A DNA stretch of 64,000 bases. Origin: an uncultured Saprospiraceae bacterium (GTDB taxonomy: Bacteria; Bacteroidota; Bacteroidia; Chitinophagales; Saprospiraceae). The notes under the pieces were generated by a model that did not search any database, had not been told where the DNA came from, and saw only the letters and a program-made list of their open reading frames with translations. The translations under genes and the position numbers were made by a program. Where the stretch lies: NCBI GenBank assembly GCA_937928045.1, contig CALFWO010000005.1, positions 226,726-290,725 of the forward strand, given 5' to 3'. This document shows positions 1 to 9,400 of the stretch, in pieces (positions within the stretch are counted from its first letter, which is position 1; each line of letters opens with the position of its first letter).

Positions 1-539
1 TTGTACATATCTGGGCCAACTGAAACTGGAATTTCTGATGTAAACCAAGCGACTACATTGACTTCTTTTCCATTTTCTTCAAGAATCATTTCTGCTTTTT
101 GACACACGTAATCGAGGTACTTTATTTTCTCTCCAGTTAGCTTCCATTTGTATTTCGTTAATTCGGATTCAATGATAAATTCTTTGCCCATAAATCCGGT
201 TTGATGTGTTGTGATCTTAGTTTGGAAATCGGTATGGAATATATCTTCTGAGTCGTCCATTTGAAAAGTAATTTGAAATCCGCCATCATCGCTAGTCATG
301 GTACGGTCATTAGAATTATTTTTTTCTTGATCTTTGTAAATGGATATTTTATCTTTAAACGCCAGGGTTTTTTCCATGGTCATGCTTTTGTCTAGACCAT
401 CTACTTCCATTCCGTCTGGAAGCTGAATATCAAGTTTAATAGTTTCCGAATAAGAAATAGTACCTGACACTTGAGCCATGATGTTGCCAGTTACAAATAG
501 GCAAAATGTAAACAAGATTGAACTGATTAAATTTTTCAT
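1..539 (-). CDS. GLPGLI family protein, 3' part outside window
   Basis: The reverse strand reads an uninterrupted frame from ATG at 539 to the window edge, giving the first 179 residues. Residues 1-22 form a signal peptide (hydrophobic stretch ending NIMAQ). Towards the edge are a Trp-Lys-Leu strand, the segment YVCQKAEM, then AWFTSEIPVSVGP. This is the characteristic order in the GLPGLI family (TIGR01200), in which a conserved Cys-x-Lys-Ala motif and an AWYT...IP...GP motif precede the GLPGLI signature. That signature should lie just beyond position 1. The family is secreted or periplasmic, restricted mainly to Bacteroidota, and of unknown function. The gene is divergent from the histidine kinase at 656. 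Confidence 0.85.
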   Translation of the reverse strand, partial: MKNLISSILFTFCLFVTGNIMAQVSGTISYSETIKLDIQLPDGMEVDGLDKSMTMEKTLAFKDKISIYKDQEKNNSNDRTMTSDDGGFQITFQMDDSEDIFHTDFQTKITTHQTGFMGKEFIIESELTKYKWKLTGEKIKYLDYVCQKAEMILEENGKEVNVVAWFTSEIPVSVGPDMY

Positions 540-642
540 TTTTTTTATCAAAGTTAGTACATCACTATGTTTGAATAGGTTAACTAACCTATATCTAAGG
601 TTAATTAAGGTTAATCAGTGAACATGGAAGAGGAACAAGGAC

Positions 643-650
643 TATATTTG
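643..650 (+). promoter_or_regulatory. candidate -7 promoter element of the two-component operon
   Basis: TATATTTG matches the Bacteroidota -7 consensus TAnnTTTG. It ends only 5 nt before the first ATG at 656, so a transcript from it would be leaderless or nearly so. No convincing TTG -33 element is visible at the usual spacing. Confidence 0.4.
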
Positions 651-655
651 AGTTA

Positions 656-2314
656 ATGATGAGTACGAATAGAAGGTATCTTCAAAATTTTTTGGTGGCC
701 TGCAGTCTTTTGCTGTTGTTAGGTTTTTTGACTTTCTGGAATGTTGACCGGTATCAAACCGAAAAAGCAGTCTTAGTCGATAAGTTAGAAACACAGATGA
801 GTTTGGCTTGTAGTGAATACAAAGATTCGGTTGTACAAGATGTATTTAGACTGATGAAAGTAAACACTAAGGATTTAGATCAAAATCGTTCTTCAATCTC
901 AAATTTTTCATCAATCATTAAACCTAGTATCGAGACCATTCGAGGAGAAGAAATTCTCTTTGATTCAACAAACGAAAGAGTAATATTTTTTGAGTCAGAA
1001 CTCAATGAATGCAATGGATTTCATAATCATCAAGATAATCGACCCGATCTTAAAGTTAAAAAGGGATCAGACGGAAATAAAATAGTTGTTTGGGAAACAG
1101 AAAATGATTCAGATGTTAAGATAGATTTTGTAAAAAATTTAACACCAGATACCACGGTGATTTGGGGTTTTTTAGAAGAGGATGGCTTCGATGTAAACAA
1201 CTACAAAGGAAATGCTAATGTAAGCCTTAAGTTTGTTCAAGATTCGACTCCAGACACTACAGTGTTTTGGGGTATGCATGGAGATAATAAGGTGGCAAAG
1301 AAGCAAGGTCATGAACGCTTTCCTATGCCAACGCTTTACAATAAAATTGATACTATTTTTTCAAGAAGACTTGCGGAAAGTAATGTTTTGTTGGAGTATG
1401 ATCGAGTTAAATCCATTGACAGTTTGACAGATTTCGGTGGATATATTTCTGTGCCGTACGATTATAAAATGTTTGGCCAAACCCAAGTGCCTGTTGCTTT
1501 ATTTGGTAAGTATAAGAGTTATGTATTTAAAAAGATATTACCCAATTTATTGATCAGTTTAGTCCTTTTTGGAATCGTGGCACTTTCATTTTTCTTTATT
1601 TCAAAAACTTGGGCGGAGCAATTGCGGTTAACAAAATTGAAAAATGAATTTATCTCTAACATGACACATGAATTAAATACACCTATTGCAACTATTGGTG
1701 TAGCGATTGAGGCTTTGGAAAATTTCGGTGCGCTGAATGATCCTGTGAAAAGAAAAGAATATTTTGATATCTCTAAACAGGAGGTTGGCAGACTAAAATA
1801 TTTGGTGGATAAAGTGCTAAACTTGTCAACCTTGGATCAAGGCTACACTGAATTAAATAAAACCCAGGAAGACCTAAAGACTTTAATTGAAAATAAAATT
1901 CAAAAGTTAAAATTAAATTTGGATAAAAGTAATGCTCAAGTGGATCTTGATTTTCATGGTAATGATTTTCTGGCTGTAATAGATCGCGAGCATTTCGGAA
2001 ATGTAATCCATAACTTGATTGACAATGCAATTAAGTATTCCGCTGGAGATCCTAAGCTAGAGATCAGCATAGCAGCTCATGATGAAATGATTAATATTAA
2101 TTTTTCAGATAATGGAATCGGTATCCCTAAGGCTTATCGCGGGAAAATTTTCAACCGCTTCTTTAGAGTTCCCAATGAAGATCGGCATAACGCTAAAGGA
2201 CATGGTCTTGGATTACATTATGTAAAAACCATTATTCAGAAACACAAAGGTTCAATTGAATTGGTTGATGCTAAGGTTGGAACTTCTTTTTTAATTTCAA
2301 TCCCAAAGAGATGA
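656..2314 (+). CDS. membrane sensor histidine kinase
   Basis: Sensor kinase of 552 residues. A first membrane segment lies near residues 10-29, followed by about 265 extracytoplasmic residues and a second membrane segment near 296-318. HisKA follows with the H-box MTHELNTP, whose phospho-acceptor is His338. The HATPase domain shows the N box NLIDNAIKYS near 453, the G1 box DNGIGIP and the G2 box GHGLGLHYV. The sensor domain has no family I recognise and contains an internal duplication of a TPDTTVxWG segment. The gene overlaps the response regulator by 4 bp (ATGA), so the two form a translationally coupled pair. Two adjacent ATGs (656 and 659) could serve as start. The signal is unknown. Confidence 0.93.
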   Translation: MMSTNRRYLQNFLVACSLLLLLGFLTFWNVDRYQTEKAVLVDKLETQMSLACSEYKDSVVQDVFRLMKVNTKDLDQNRSSISNFSSIIKPSIETIRGEEILFDSTNERVIFFESELNECNGFHNHQDNRPDLKVKKGSDGNKIVVWETENDSDVKIDFVKNLTPDTTVIWGFLEEDGFDVNNYKGNANVSLKFVQDSTPDTTVFWGMHGDNKVAKKQGHERFPMPTLYNKIDTIFSRRLAESNVLLEYDRVKSIDSLTDFGGYISVPYDYKMFGQTQVPVALFGKYKSYVFKKILPNLLISLVLFGIVALSFFFISKTWAEQLRLTKLKNEFISNMTHELNTPIATIGVAIEALENFGALNDPVKRKEYFDISKQEVGRLKYLVDKVLNLSTLDQGYTELNKTQEDLKTLIENKIQKLKLNLDKSNAQVDLDFHGNDFLAVIDREHFGNVIHNLIDNAIKYSAGDPKLEISIAAHDEMININFSDNGIGIPKAYRGKIFNRFFRVPNEDRHNAKGHGLGLHYVKTIIQKHKGSIELVDAKVGTSFLISIPKR

Positions 2315-3003
2315 TCAATATATTGTATGTGGAGGACGAACCATTTTTGGCTAAGATTGTAAAGGAAACTTTAGAAAGTCAAGGTTATCATGTCACACTA
2401 GTGGAAGATGGAAGAGAAGCTTCAGATGCATATCATCCAAATAAAATTGATATTTGCATTCTGGATGTCATGTTGCCGAATAAGAATGGATTCGAAATCG
2501 CAACCGAAATTAGACAAAAAAATAAAGAAGTTCCCATTATTTTTTTGACCGCAAAAAATCAGACCAATGATGTGCTTAACGGTTTTGATGCTGGGGGAAA
2601 TGACTACATCAGAAAACCATTCAGTATGGATGAACTAATCGTGAGAATTGAAAATCTTATAAAGATTGTTGGGGCCAAAACCTTGGATACTAAAGTTGAA
2701 CATTTTGCCATTGGATCTACCTTCAATTTTTCACCACAAAAATTGGAACTGAAAAGTCAAAAAAATAAAAAAATGCTTTCCCATCGTGAAAGCCAAATAT
2801 TGGAAATGCTTTGTAATAATATCAATGGTACTACAGAACGTAAGTCAATTTTAATGAAGGTCTGGGGTGATGATTCTTTTTACAACTCTCGCAACTTAGA
2901 TGTCTACATTGCCAAGCTAAGAGGCTATTTTAAAGAAGATGAGAATGTAAAGATTTTAACATTGAAAGGAGTAGGGTATGTTTTGACGATAGATCGTAGT
3001 TGA
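2311..3003 (+). CDS. OmpR-family response regulator
   Basis: DNA-binding response regulator of 230 residues. The receiver domain has the acidic pair Glu8/Asp9, phospho-acceptor Asp52 in ILDVMLP, the switch Thr80 and Lys102 in the RKPF motif. The C-terminal half is a winged helix (Trans_reg_C) containing LSHRESQILEML and ending LTLKGVGYVL, as in OmpR/PhoB proteins. The start ATG overlaps the stop of the upstream histidine kinase, which is therefore its likely partner. A hairpin terminator lies 44 nt downstream. Target genes cannot be inferred from the sequence. Confidence 0.95.
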   Translation: MINILYVEDEPFLAKIVKETLESQGYHVTLVEDGREASDAYHPNKIDICILDVMLPNKNGFEIATEIRQKNKEVPIIFLTAKNQTNDVLNGFDAGGNDYIRKPFSMDELIVRIENLIKIVGAKTLDTKVEHFAIGSTFNFSPQKLELKSQKNKKMLSHRESQILEMLCNNINGTTERKSILMKVWGDDSFYNSRNLDVYIAKLRGYFKEDENVKILTLKGVGYVLTIDRS

Positions 3004-3046
3004 TTTTATTGGATGCTAGATGTAGAATTAGTTTAAATCAAACAAA

Positions 3047-3081
3047 AAAAGAGAACATTCAATTAAGAATGTGCTCTTTTT
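3047..3081. terminator. bidirectional intrinsic terminator
   Basis: AAAGAGAACATTC pairs with GAATGTGCTCTTT across a 6-nt loop with one mismatch. The hairpin is flanked by A-runs on the left and T-runs on the right, so it can end both the response regulator transcript (+) and the DUF2853 transcript (-). Confidence 0.8.
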
Positions 3082-3103
3082 ATAATTTTCAGCGAAATAA
3101 AAA

Positions 3104-3436
3104 TTATCCCAACTCGCTCTGTACCATGTAATAAAAGGCTGCTCGATTTTTCATACGTATACCTGACATTTTTTCAGCGACTGCTTTCACTCCAGCAGCT
3201 CCTTTTTCTTTGTCAGTGATTCCTAGTTTCTTAACTACGAAGTTTTTTCTAACAGTTTCTAATTCAGACTCGTCAGTTCCAGAAACCAATAGAGCGTCTT
3301 TGTTGTCAACGATAAGTCTCAGGTTATTTACCAGCTTATCTAAAATCGCATCATCAATGTTATTGACACCGCACTCATTCAGTTGTTTAGTTGCTTGTTC
3401 TTTTAATTTAGCAAGTTTTGCTGCTAATTCACTCAT
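3104..3436 (-). CDS. DUF2853 family protein
   Basis: A 110-residue, Lys/Ala-rich, helical cytosolic protein without signal peptide. The segment ESELETVRKNFVVKKLGI, followed by a C-terminus with KNRAAFYYMV, fits the DUF2853 family, in which a segment like LDTVKNNFLIKKLGL and an RxxFYYLL tail are conserved. The function of the family is unknown. It is a single-gene unit on the minus strand, ended by the shared hairpin at 3047-3081. Confidence 0.85.
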   Translation of the reverse strand: MSELAAKLAKLKEQATKQLNECGVNNIDDAILDKLVNNLRLIVDNKDALLVSGTDESELETVRKNFVVKKLGITDKEKGAAGVKAVAEKMSGIRMKNRAAFYYMVQSELG

Positions 3437-3571
3437 GATTATATATTAGATTGATTAATAAAGAGGTTAATTGTTTAGTGAAAATACGTAATGAAGATCA
3501 ATTTAAAAAAAAAGTTATTTGTCAAAAGTAAATTGTTTTATGAATCTAATTTTTGACAACATTATTGAATG

Positions 3572-5131
3572 TCACAGAAGTACAATTTTTAGTATTTTGT
3601 TGACAAAATTTCCATCAGAAAATATGTTTACATACAGCATTCCAGTAGCTAAATTTGGTATTTGATATTGTTGATTTCCTGCTCCAGAAATTTCCCACAG
3701 TTTTTTACCATCCATAGAATAAATGTTGATCTGATATTCTTCATTGCCGTCCGTGTCGACATTTAATATGCTCGATTTAAAATCAAACCAGGCGTTAATG
3801 GAAATGTTATTATGCGCTTTAATTGAAGAGACAAGTGTGCAAGGAACAGTGCTTGGCGGTTGTTCAATGGTTCCCATTGGCTTTAAATCTCTATTAATAA
3901 ATGCTGGATAGCTCAACGGGTATTTTTCGACCCTAAAAAGAAAGTTCGCATTTGCTAATTGATATTCCCAGACCAACGTTCCATCCGGCAGAAACTCTAA
4001 TATTTTAACATCGTTACCAACTGCGACTAAAGTATTTTCATTTTCCAACACTTTTGCACCTGAAGTAAATCTGGAATTGAAAGAATTTGGATCATTTGGA
4101 CCTCCAATAGTATGCGCGGCAGTAAGCGGCAGAAATGGTTCTGTTACACCAAGGCTGTAAGAATTATTGCTCTGGATTGGAGGTATTATAATTGGCACAG
4201 TGGAATAGTCATAGCCATAAGTAATTCCTGGACGATCTAATCCATTATCGTAAATAATTATTCCGCCAGCATGTTCGCCGTATTGTATCCAGTTTGGATT
4301 GTGCTGATAAAATAATTGTTGCTCATCGATTGTTCCACGCTGATAGTTTTTCGGGTTCCCCCAACGATAAAGTAAGTCTCCTCCTTTACCCATATTTCCG
4401 CCTTGGTGAGATGCGGCTTCTTCGGTTGTTGTTGAATGATCAATGATGACAATCTCACCCATTTTTCTCAAACTACAAACAATTTGATCTAACGTTGGAT
4501 TGTAATCGATACCGTTAATCATAAAGGCTTCTCCGGTTTGCCAGTCAAATGTAGAAATTGCATCGAGATTCAATAATTCTGGATGATCAGCGACAATTCC
4601 ATAATTAGGAATAGTATCAGATCGCTCCTGAATGACATGATCCATAATATCCCAAAGCCAAAGTGTAGCACCAGAAGTTCGATCAATTTCAACAACAATA
4701 TCTACCTGTGGTGAAAAACCAATACTGTCAGTATTGTAACCAGTTTCTTTAAATTCTTCTGGGCTGTATTCATATCTGCCTACACAGAGATAATTGTTTT
4801 CAGGAGTAACAATAACTTCGTATTCAAGCTTAACCTTTGGATCAGAAGGGAAAACTTCGTTTACAATTTGGTTGTCCCAATTTTTTTCAATGATTCGATT
4901 TGTTTGAAATTCAATATATACGATGTTTCCATTAGGCAATAGCTTGACATGATAACTGGGATTGACATCTGCCCATGAATGTACCTGTTCTCCGCAATTA
5001 TTTATAAGATATAGCTTTTCTGCCAAGAATAGGGTGTAACCATTCATGGTTTCAGGAGAAAAATATTGGAGTTGAGCGCTAGATAAAAAATAGGAAAAAA
5101 GAGTTAATAGTAAAGCCGTCCTTCTTTTCAT
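3572..5131 (-). CDS. secreted arylsulfotransferase (ASST)-like protein with T9SS sorting domain
   Basis: 519 residues with an N-terminal signal peptide (residues 1-19, ending SSAQ). The body is a beta-propeller-like repeat of short strands with segments such as HVKLLPNGNIVYIE, VEIDRTSGATLWLWD and LLYRWGNPKNY, and a late GTLVWEYQL. This pattern is typical of the arylsulfotransferase (ASST) family, which in other bacteria moves sulfuryl groups between phenolic compounds. The last 70 or so residues (INIYSMDGKKLW ... ATGMLYVNIF ... NKILKIVLL) form a T9SS type A sorting domain, so export by the type IX system is inferred. Catalytic activity is not established, because many ASST-like propellers in Bacteroidota are uncharacterised. 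Confidence 0.82.
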   Translation of the reverse strand: MKRRTALLLTLFSYFLSSAQLQYFSPETMNGYTLFLAEKLYLINNCGEQVHSWADVNPSYHVKLLPNGNIVYIEFQTNRIIEKNWDNQIVNEVFPSDPKVKLEYEVIVTPENNYLCVGRYEYSPEEFKETGYNTDSIGFSPQVDIVVEIDRTSGATLWLWDIMDHVIQERSDTIPNYGIVADHPELLNLDAISTFDWQTGEAFMINGIDYNPTLDQIVCSLRKMGEIVIIDHSTTTEEAASHQGGNMGKGGDLLYRWGNPKNYQRGTIDEQQLFYQHNPNWIQYGEHAGGIIIYDNGLDRPGITYGYDYSTVPIIIPPIQSNNSYSLGVTEPFLPLTAAHTIGGPNDPNSFNSRFTSGAKVLENENTLVAVGNDVKILEFLPDGTLVWEYQLANANFLFRVEKYPLSYPAFINRDLKPMGTIEQPPSTVPCTLVSSIKAHNNISINAWFDFKSSILNVDTDGNEEYQINIYSMDGKKLWEISGAGNQQYQIPNLATGMLYVNIFSDGNFVNKILKIVLL

Positions 5132-5229
5132 TATTAGAAAGTTTAAAATTAGTTCGACCTGTTACTCGGATAAAATTATTAAAAATATAAATATAAAATT
5201 AGCAAATAATTGTCACTTTATTTGTTGAC

Positions 5230-5264
5230 AAAAAAATGGACCGATACCCTCCAGTATCGATCCA
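5230..5264 (-). terminator. intrinsic terminator of the TonB-like gene
   Basis: On the minus strand GGATCGATAC pairs with GTATCGGTCC (one mismatch) around a 6-nt loop and is followed by a T tract (the A-run at 5230-5236). It lies 51 nt after the stop of the TonB-like gene. Confidence 0.8.
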
Positions 5265-5314
5265 AACTATTTCCATCGTTAGTTATTGGGATTATAACTC
5301 GTGGCGTTATTCTA

Positions 5315-6130
5315 TTAATTTAAATCTATGATATAAGTCAATTTTCCACACTGTTTTTTCGGTGCTGTATAATCTGGCTCAAATCTATATTTCTTGGTCG
5401 CCTTCAAAGCATCTGCTGTTAACTTTGCATCGTGGATGTCAGAATCTTTTTTATTGAATTCTGTGTACACCACACCACCATCTTGGTTCACACATAGGTT
5501 GACAACGATCGTACCTTCTTTCTGGGATAAATGCTTTATTTCCGCTCTTCTAATCACCTTTCTAGCGAACAATGCATCACCTTCAAAATCCATTCCTTGC
5601 TTACCGGCATCAGCCTTTCCATCTGTTGATGCATTTCCTTTTTTTCCACTTCCTTGTGTAGCCACAGTGCCATTACCTTTATTTCCGGTCGTTTTAGCAG
5701 GTGTTTTCTTTACTGGTTTTTCCGCAGGTTTAGCTACAGGCTTTGGGCTCTTTTTCACTGGTGTTTTTTTCACCTCAGGCTTGGTTGTTGCCTTGACTGG
5801 AGCTGGTTTGTCTTCGACCACGCTAGACTGAATTGGAGTCTTTACCTTTTCAGGAGCCGGATCTGGTTTTGGCGTTGGAGCTACCACAGGTTTTACCACT
5901 TCTTTCTCCGCTTTTTCTTCACCTGCCGCTGCCGCAGATTCTGCAGACGCTGCTTTGAAATCTCTAAAATCAACCATGATTTCTGCATATTCCTCGGTCT
6001 GCTGCTTGATTTCCTGAGTGATCGGAATAAACAACAAAGCCATAAATATTGCATACACGGTAAATGTGATGCGTTTACTTTTCTTCTTGTCTTTTAAGTT
6101 GTTTGCACTAAGTGTAGTTGAGTAGCCCAT
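5315..6130 (-). CDS. TonB-like energy transducer
   Basis: 271 residues with the classic TonB layout. A short basic cytoplasmic N-terminus is followed by one membrane anchor (about residues 20-37). A long Lys/Pro/Ala-rich periplasmic spacer follows (about 65-160, repeated KPV, KTP and PKP units), and then a C-terminal globular part of about 100 residues containing GTIVVNLCVNQDGGVV. The gene stands alone with its own terminator. No ExbB or ExbD gene is in the window, so it must rely on proton channel components encoded elsewhere. The receptor partner is unknown. Confidence 0.85.
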   Translation of the reverse strand: MGYSTTLSANNLKDKKKSKRITFTVYAIFMALLFIPITQEIKQQTEEYAEIMVDFRDFKAASAESAAAAGEEKAEKEVVKPVVAPTPKPDPAPEKVKTPIQSSVVEDKPAPVKATTKPEVKKTPVKKSPKPVAKPAEKPVKKTPAKTTGNKGNGTVATQGSGKKGNASTDGKADAGKQGMDFEGDALFARKVIRRAEIKHLSQKEGTIVVNLCVNQDGGVVYTEFNKKDSDIHDAKLTADALKATKKYRFEPDYTAPKKQCGKLTYIIDLN

Positions 6131-6406
6131 AACGCATGAATTTTAAATGTTGCTCATCAATATATATGAGCCTTATGTGTATAAGAAGATAATGAGCTGC
6201 CCAATAGAGTTAGTGCACTGTTAAAGCATTTTAAGTAAATGTTAAGATTTGTTTTTGGAAAAGTCTGCAGCACACTAAAGCTCAGGATGTCAGTTGATTA
6301 AGACAATGTTGGCAAATTTGATCTATGTTTGAATTGAGCAGTATTTGCCGGGCTTTTCGGTCGGATTCACTATCTTGAGTATTGTACTTAAAGCTATAAT
6401 ACTAAT

Positions 6407-9400
6407 ATGACTCGTTTATTTGTCGCTTGCTGCTTTCTACTATTCGTTTCAACGACCATTTCTTTTACCCAAACTTATGCTTGGAATTATTTTCAAGCCG
6501 GTAACTATATCATTGACTACGAAGCCAAAGAACGCAAGCATATCGTACCGAATAGTGGATATTTCACCGCAGATTTTGAAATAGATACCATTGCACAAAA
6601 ATTAATGATTTTGACCAATGATGGAGTAGTTGTGCAAAGTCTGGATGGTACTTTTGTTCGATACATTCCATTAGACTATTTTGGTGAAGAACGAAAAATT
6701 AAAATTGATCCAATTCGCCGGAAAATGTATCTGATGGTAGGAGTTCGGATCTATGTTGCTAATTATGATGGATCAGGATTAACAGAGCTAGTTCGAGAAG
6801 ATACAGAGTATATTGATGATTTGGCAATAGATCCTTACCACAATAAAATGTATTGGCGGAATGGTTATACATTGGAGCGAATCAGAAGTGCCAACTTAGA
6901 TGGAACAAATGTGCAAACTGTTTTTCAAAAAGAAGATATCAGTGATTTGCAGTTTGATATAAATTCAAATGAATTGTATTTTCGAGATTATAGAGATCGG
7001 AAAATTGAGAAATTAGATTTAAAGACAAATACTTTCTCGACAGTCTATAGCTATCCAAATTCAACGGATTATGTTGCTAATGTTTTTTTAGATGCAACCA
7101 ACCGATCGATTTACTTTCAAACTTCTACGCCTTATAATACTTATAAGTTAGATTTAGAAATTAATCATATTGAAAAAATATATGATTTCGAACATCGAAT
7201 TGATATTTTGAAGGCCTATCAAGGACATCTTTTCGTAAATATTAATAGCTACCAACAGCGTAGATTAGTGGATTTGGATTTAGCAACAAATGAAATTCAA
7301 GTTATAACTGCGCGAGAGGAATACCTCAATGTATTTCAAATAGACGAAGCCAGTGAACGCTGGATCGGAACAACACCTTTTGGGAGTGTCATGTCTACTG
7401 ATATGTTTGGAAATGTTATTAAAGAACATCTTCCGAAAGGCATGAATACTGTTATAGATATTCAACTGACAGATGATAAAATTATTTACTTGGATGGGCG
7501 TCACTTGTATTCCACAGACTATCAGTTTGGAGAGCTTAGTTTGATGACAACTCTCGAGGAATTGAGCCCCACGAAGATGACCCTCAATCCAAATGATAAT
7601 AAAATTTATATCGTTTCTAGATGGGCTGCGAATATTTATAGATGCAATTTGGATGGATCAGAATACGAAAAATTTCTTCAATTGGACTCCATTCAAAGTC
7701 GAGCTTATCCATTTACAGACATCGTTTTTTCTGATTATAATGACAAATTTTATTTGACCACAAGGGAGGATTCTCTTTTGGTTCAAATGGATGAAAATGG
7801 TTCTAATTTGATTACCTTAAAACAAGGAGATTTCAATGATGATTTGACTTACTTGACGTTGGACAATACTGGAAGATATCTATATTATCGAAGTGGAAAA
7901 TTAAGAGAGATTTATCGACTAGACTTAGAAACCAATGAGCGCATTGTTTATGCATCAGATATTCCAACCTCAATTAGTAGTATGTATTTTCATCCTATTG
8001 ATCAAGCGCTTTATGGCGTAAATGGTGCAGATGATTTGATTTATAAATTTGAAAATGGAGTATCAACGGTTGCCTATCAAGAAGATTCAGATGTCAATTT
8101 AGCAAGTGCTTTTGCCATTGATCAGGCCGGAAATTATTACGCCGCACTTTCCTTGTCGTATGAGGCTATTCGAAGAATTACACCTTCTTTGAGCGCTGCT
8201 TCTAGCCAATTGAAAAGGAATTACAGATATGGGAATAAAGTGGTTTATGATGCAGATGAGAATGAATTATGGGGGGTCGTTAAGCCCAATTTGGCAGGTA
8301 ATATTGGAAGACCTTTTAAGCTAGATCTGGATACCGATGAAATGACTCACTTTGAGGAAGTGGTTTTTAGTTTTGATTTTGAATTGATTCCAAAAGACAA
8401 AATGGTGTATTCAATCGAGCAAGGCCAAGATCGATCCATAATTCGTAGCAATTTGGAAACCGGAGCAATTGATACGATTCTTTACATAGATCAAAATTTT
8501 GTTAGGTATACTAATATATTTTACAATGATATAAATGAAAGAATCTATTTCAGTAGATCTGACAATGATATTCCTTTACAATCAACAGATGTTTTTGGAA
8601 ATGATCTACGTATCGAAAATTATAGCGGTGAAGAAAGAACCATGGTTGCTTCAAATCAATCTGACACTACAATTACATTTTTAGATGCCAGAAGCGATGA
8701 TAGGATTAGCAGATGGAATTTTATAACAGGAGAATACAAAACATACGGGGAGGCACAAGAGGAATTTTTTAAACTGAGCTGGGATTTGATCGGTACTTAT
8801 TATGAGAATATTGATGAGGACAATGATGGATTTAATTTCTTAGAGGATTGCGATGATACCATGTCGAGTATAAATCCCAATGCGGTAGAGATTCCAGATA
8901 ATGATATTGATGAAAATTGTGATGGAATTTACGAATTTACGGATGAAGATGGGGATGGTGTCCCCGCTTATCTTGATTGTGATGATCAGGACTCGTTAAT
9001 CAATATTTACGCCTTGGAAATTCCAAATAATGACATTGATGAAAATTGCGATGATATCATTTTAGTGATTGATAATGACAATGATGGATTTAATTCTGAT
9101 GAGGATTGTGATGATTTTAATGCAGCAATCAATCCTGGGGCAATAGAGATTCCAAACAATTATGTGGATGAAGATTGTGATGACGAATTGGCTGGAACTG
9201 ATGATGACGGCGATGGATTTTTTATCAGCGATGATTGCGATGACACCAACCCAGATGTTAATCCGAACATGGTTGAAATTCCTTACAATGGTGTTGACGA
9301 TGATTGCGATGCTAACACGCCAGACGATGATTTAGATGGCGATGGTTACAACATGTCTGAGGAATGTGATGACACCAATCCAAATATTAATCCCGATGCC

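Noticed and set aside
5394-6097. two long plus-strand frames opposite the TonB-like gene
   Set aside because: Antisense shadows of the Pro/Lys-rich spacer: low-complexity Phe/Trp/Cys-rich products without any domain.
6348-6380. GGGCTTTTCGGTCGGATTCACTATC resemblance to part of the element at 26354
   Set aside because: The resemblance is short and lacks the pairing arms; it could be chance and is too weak to call a second copy.
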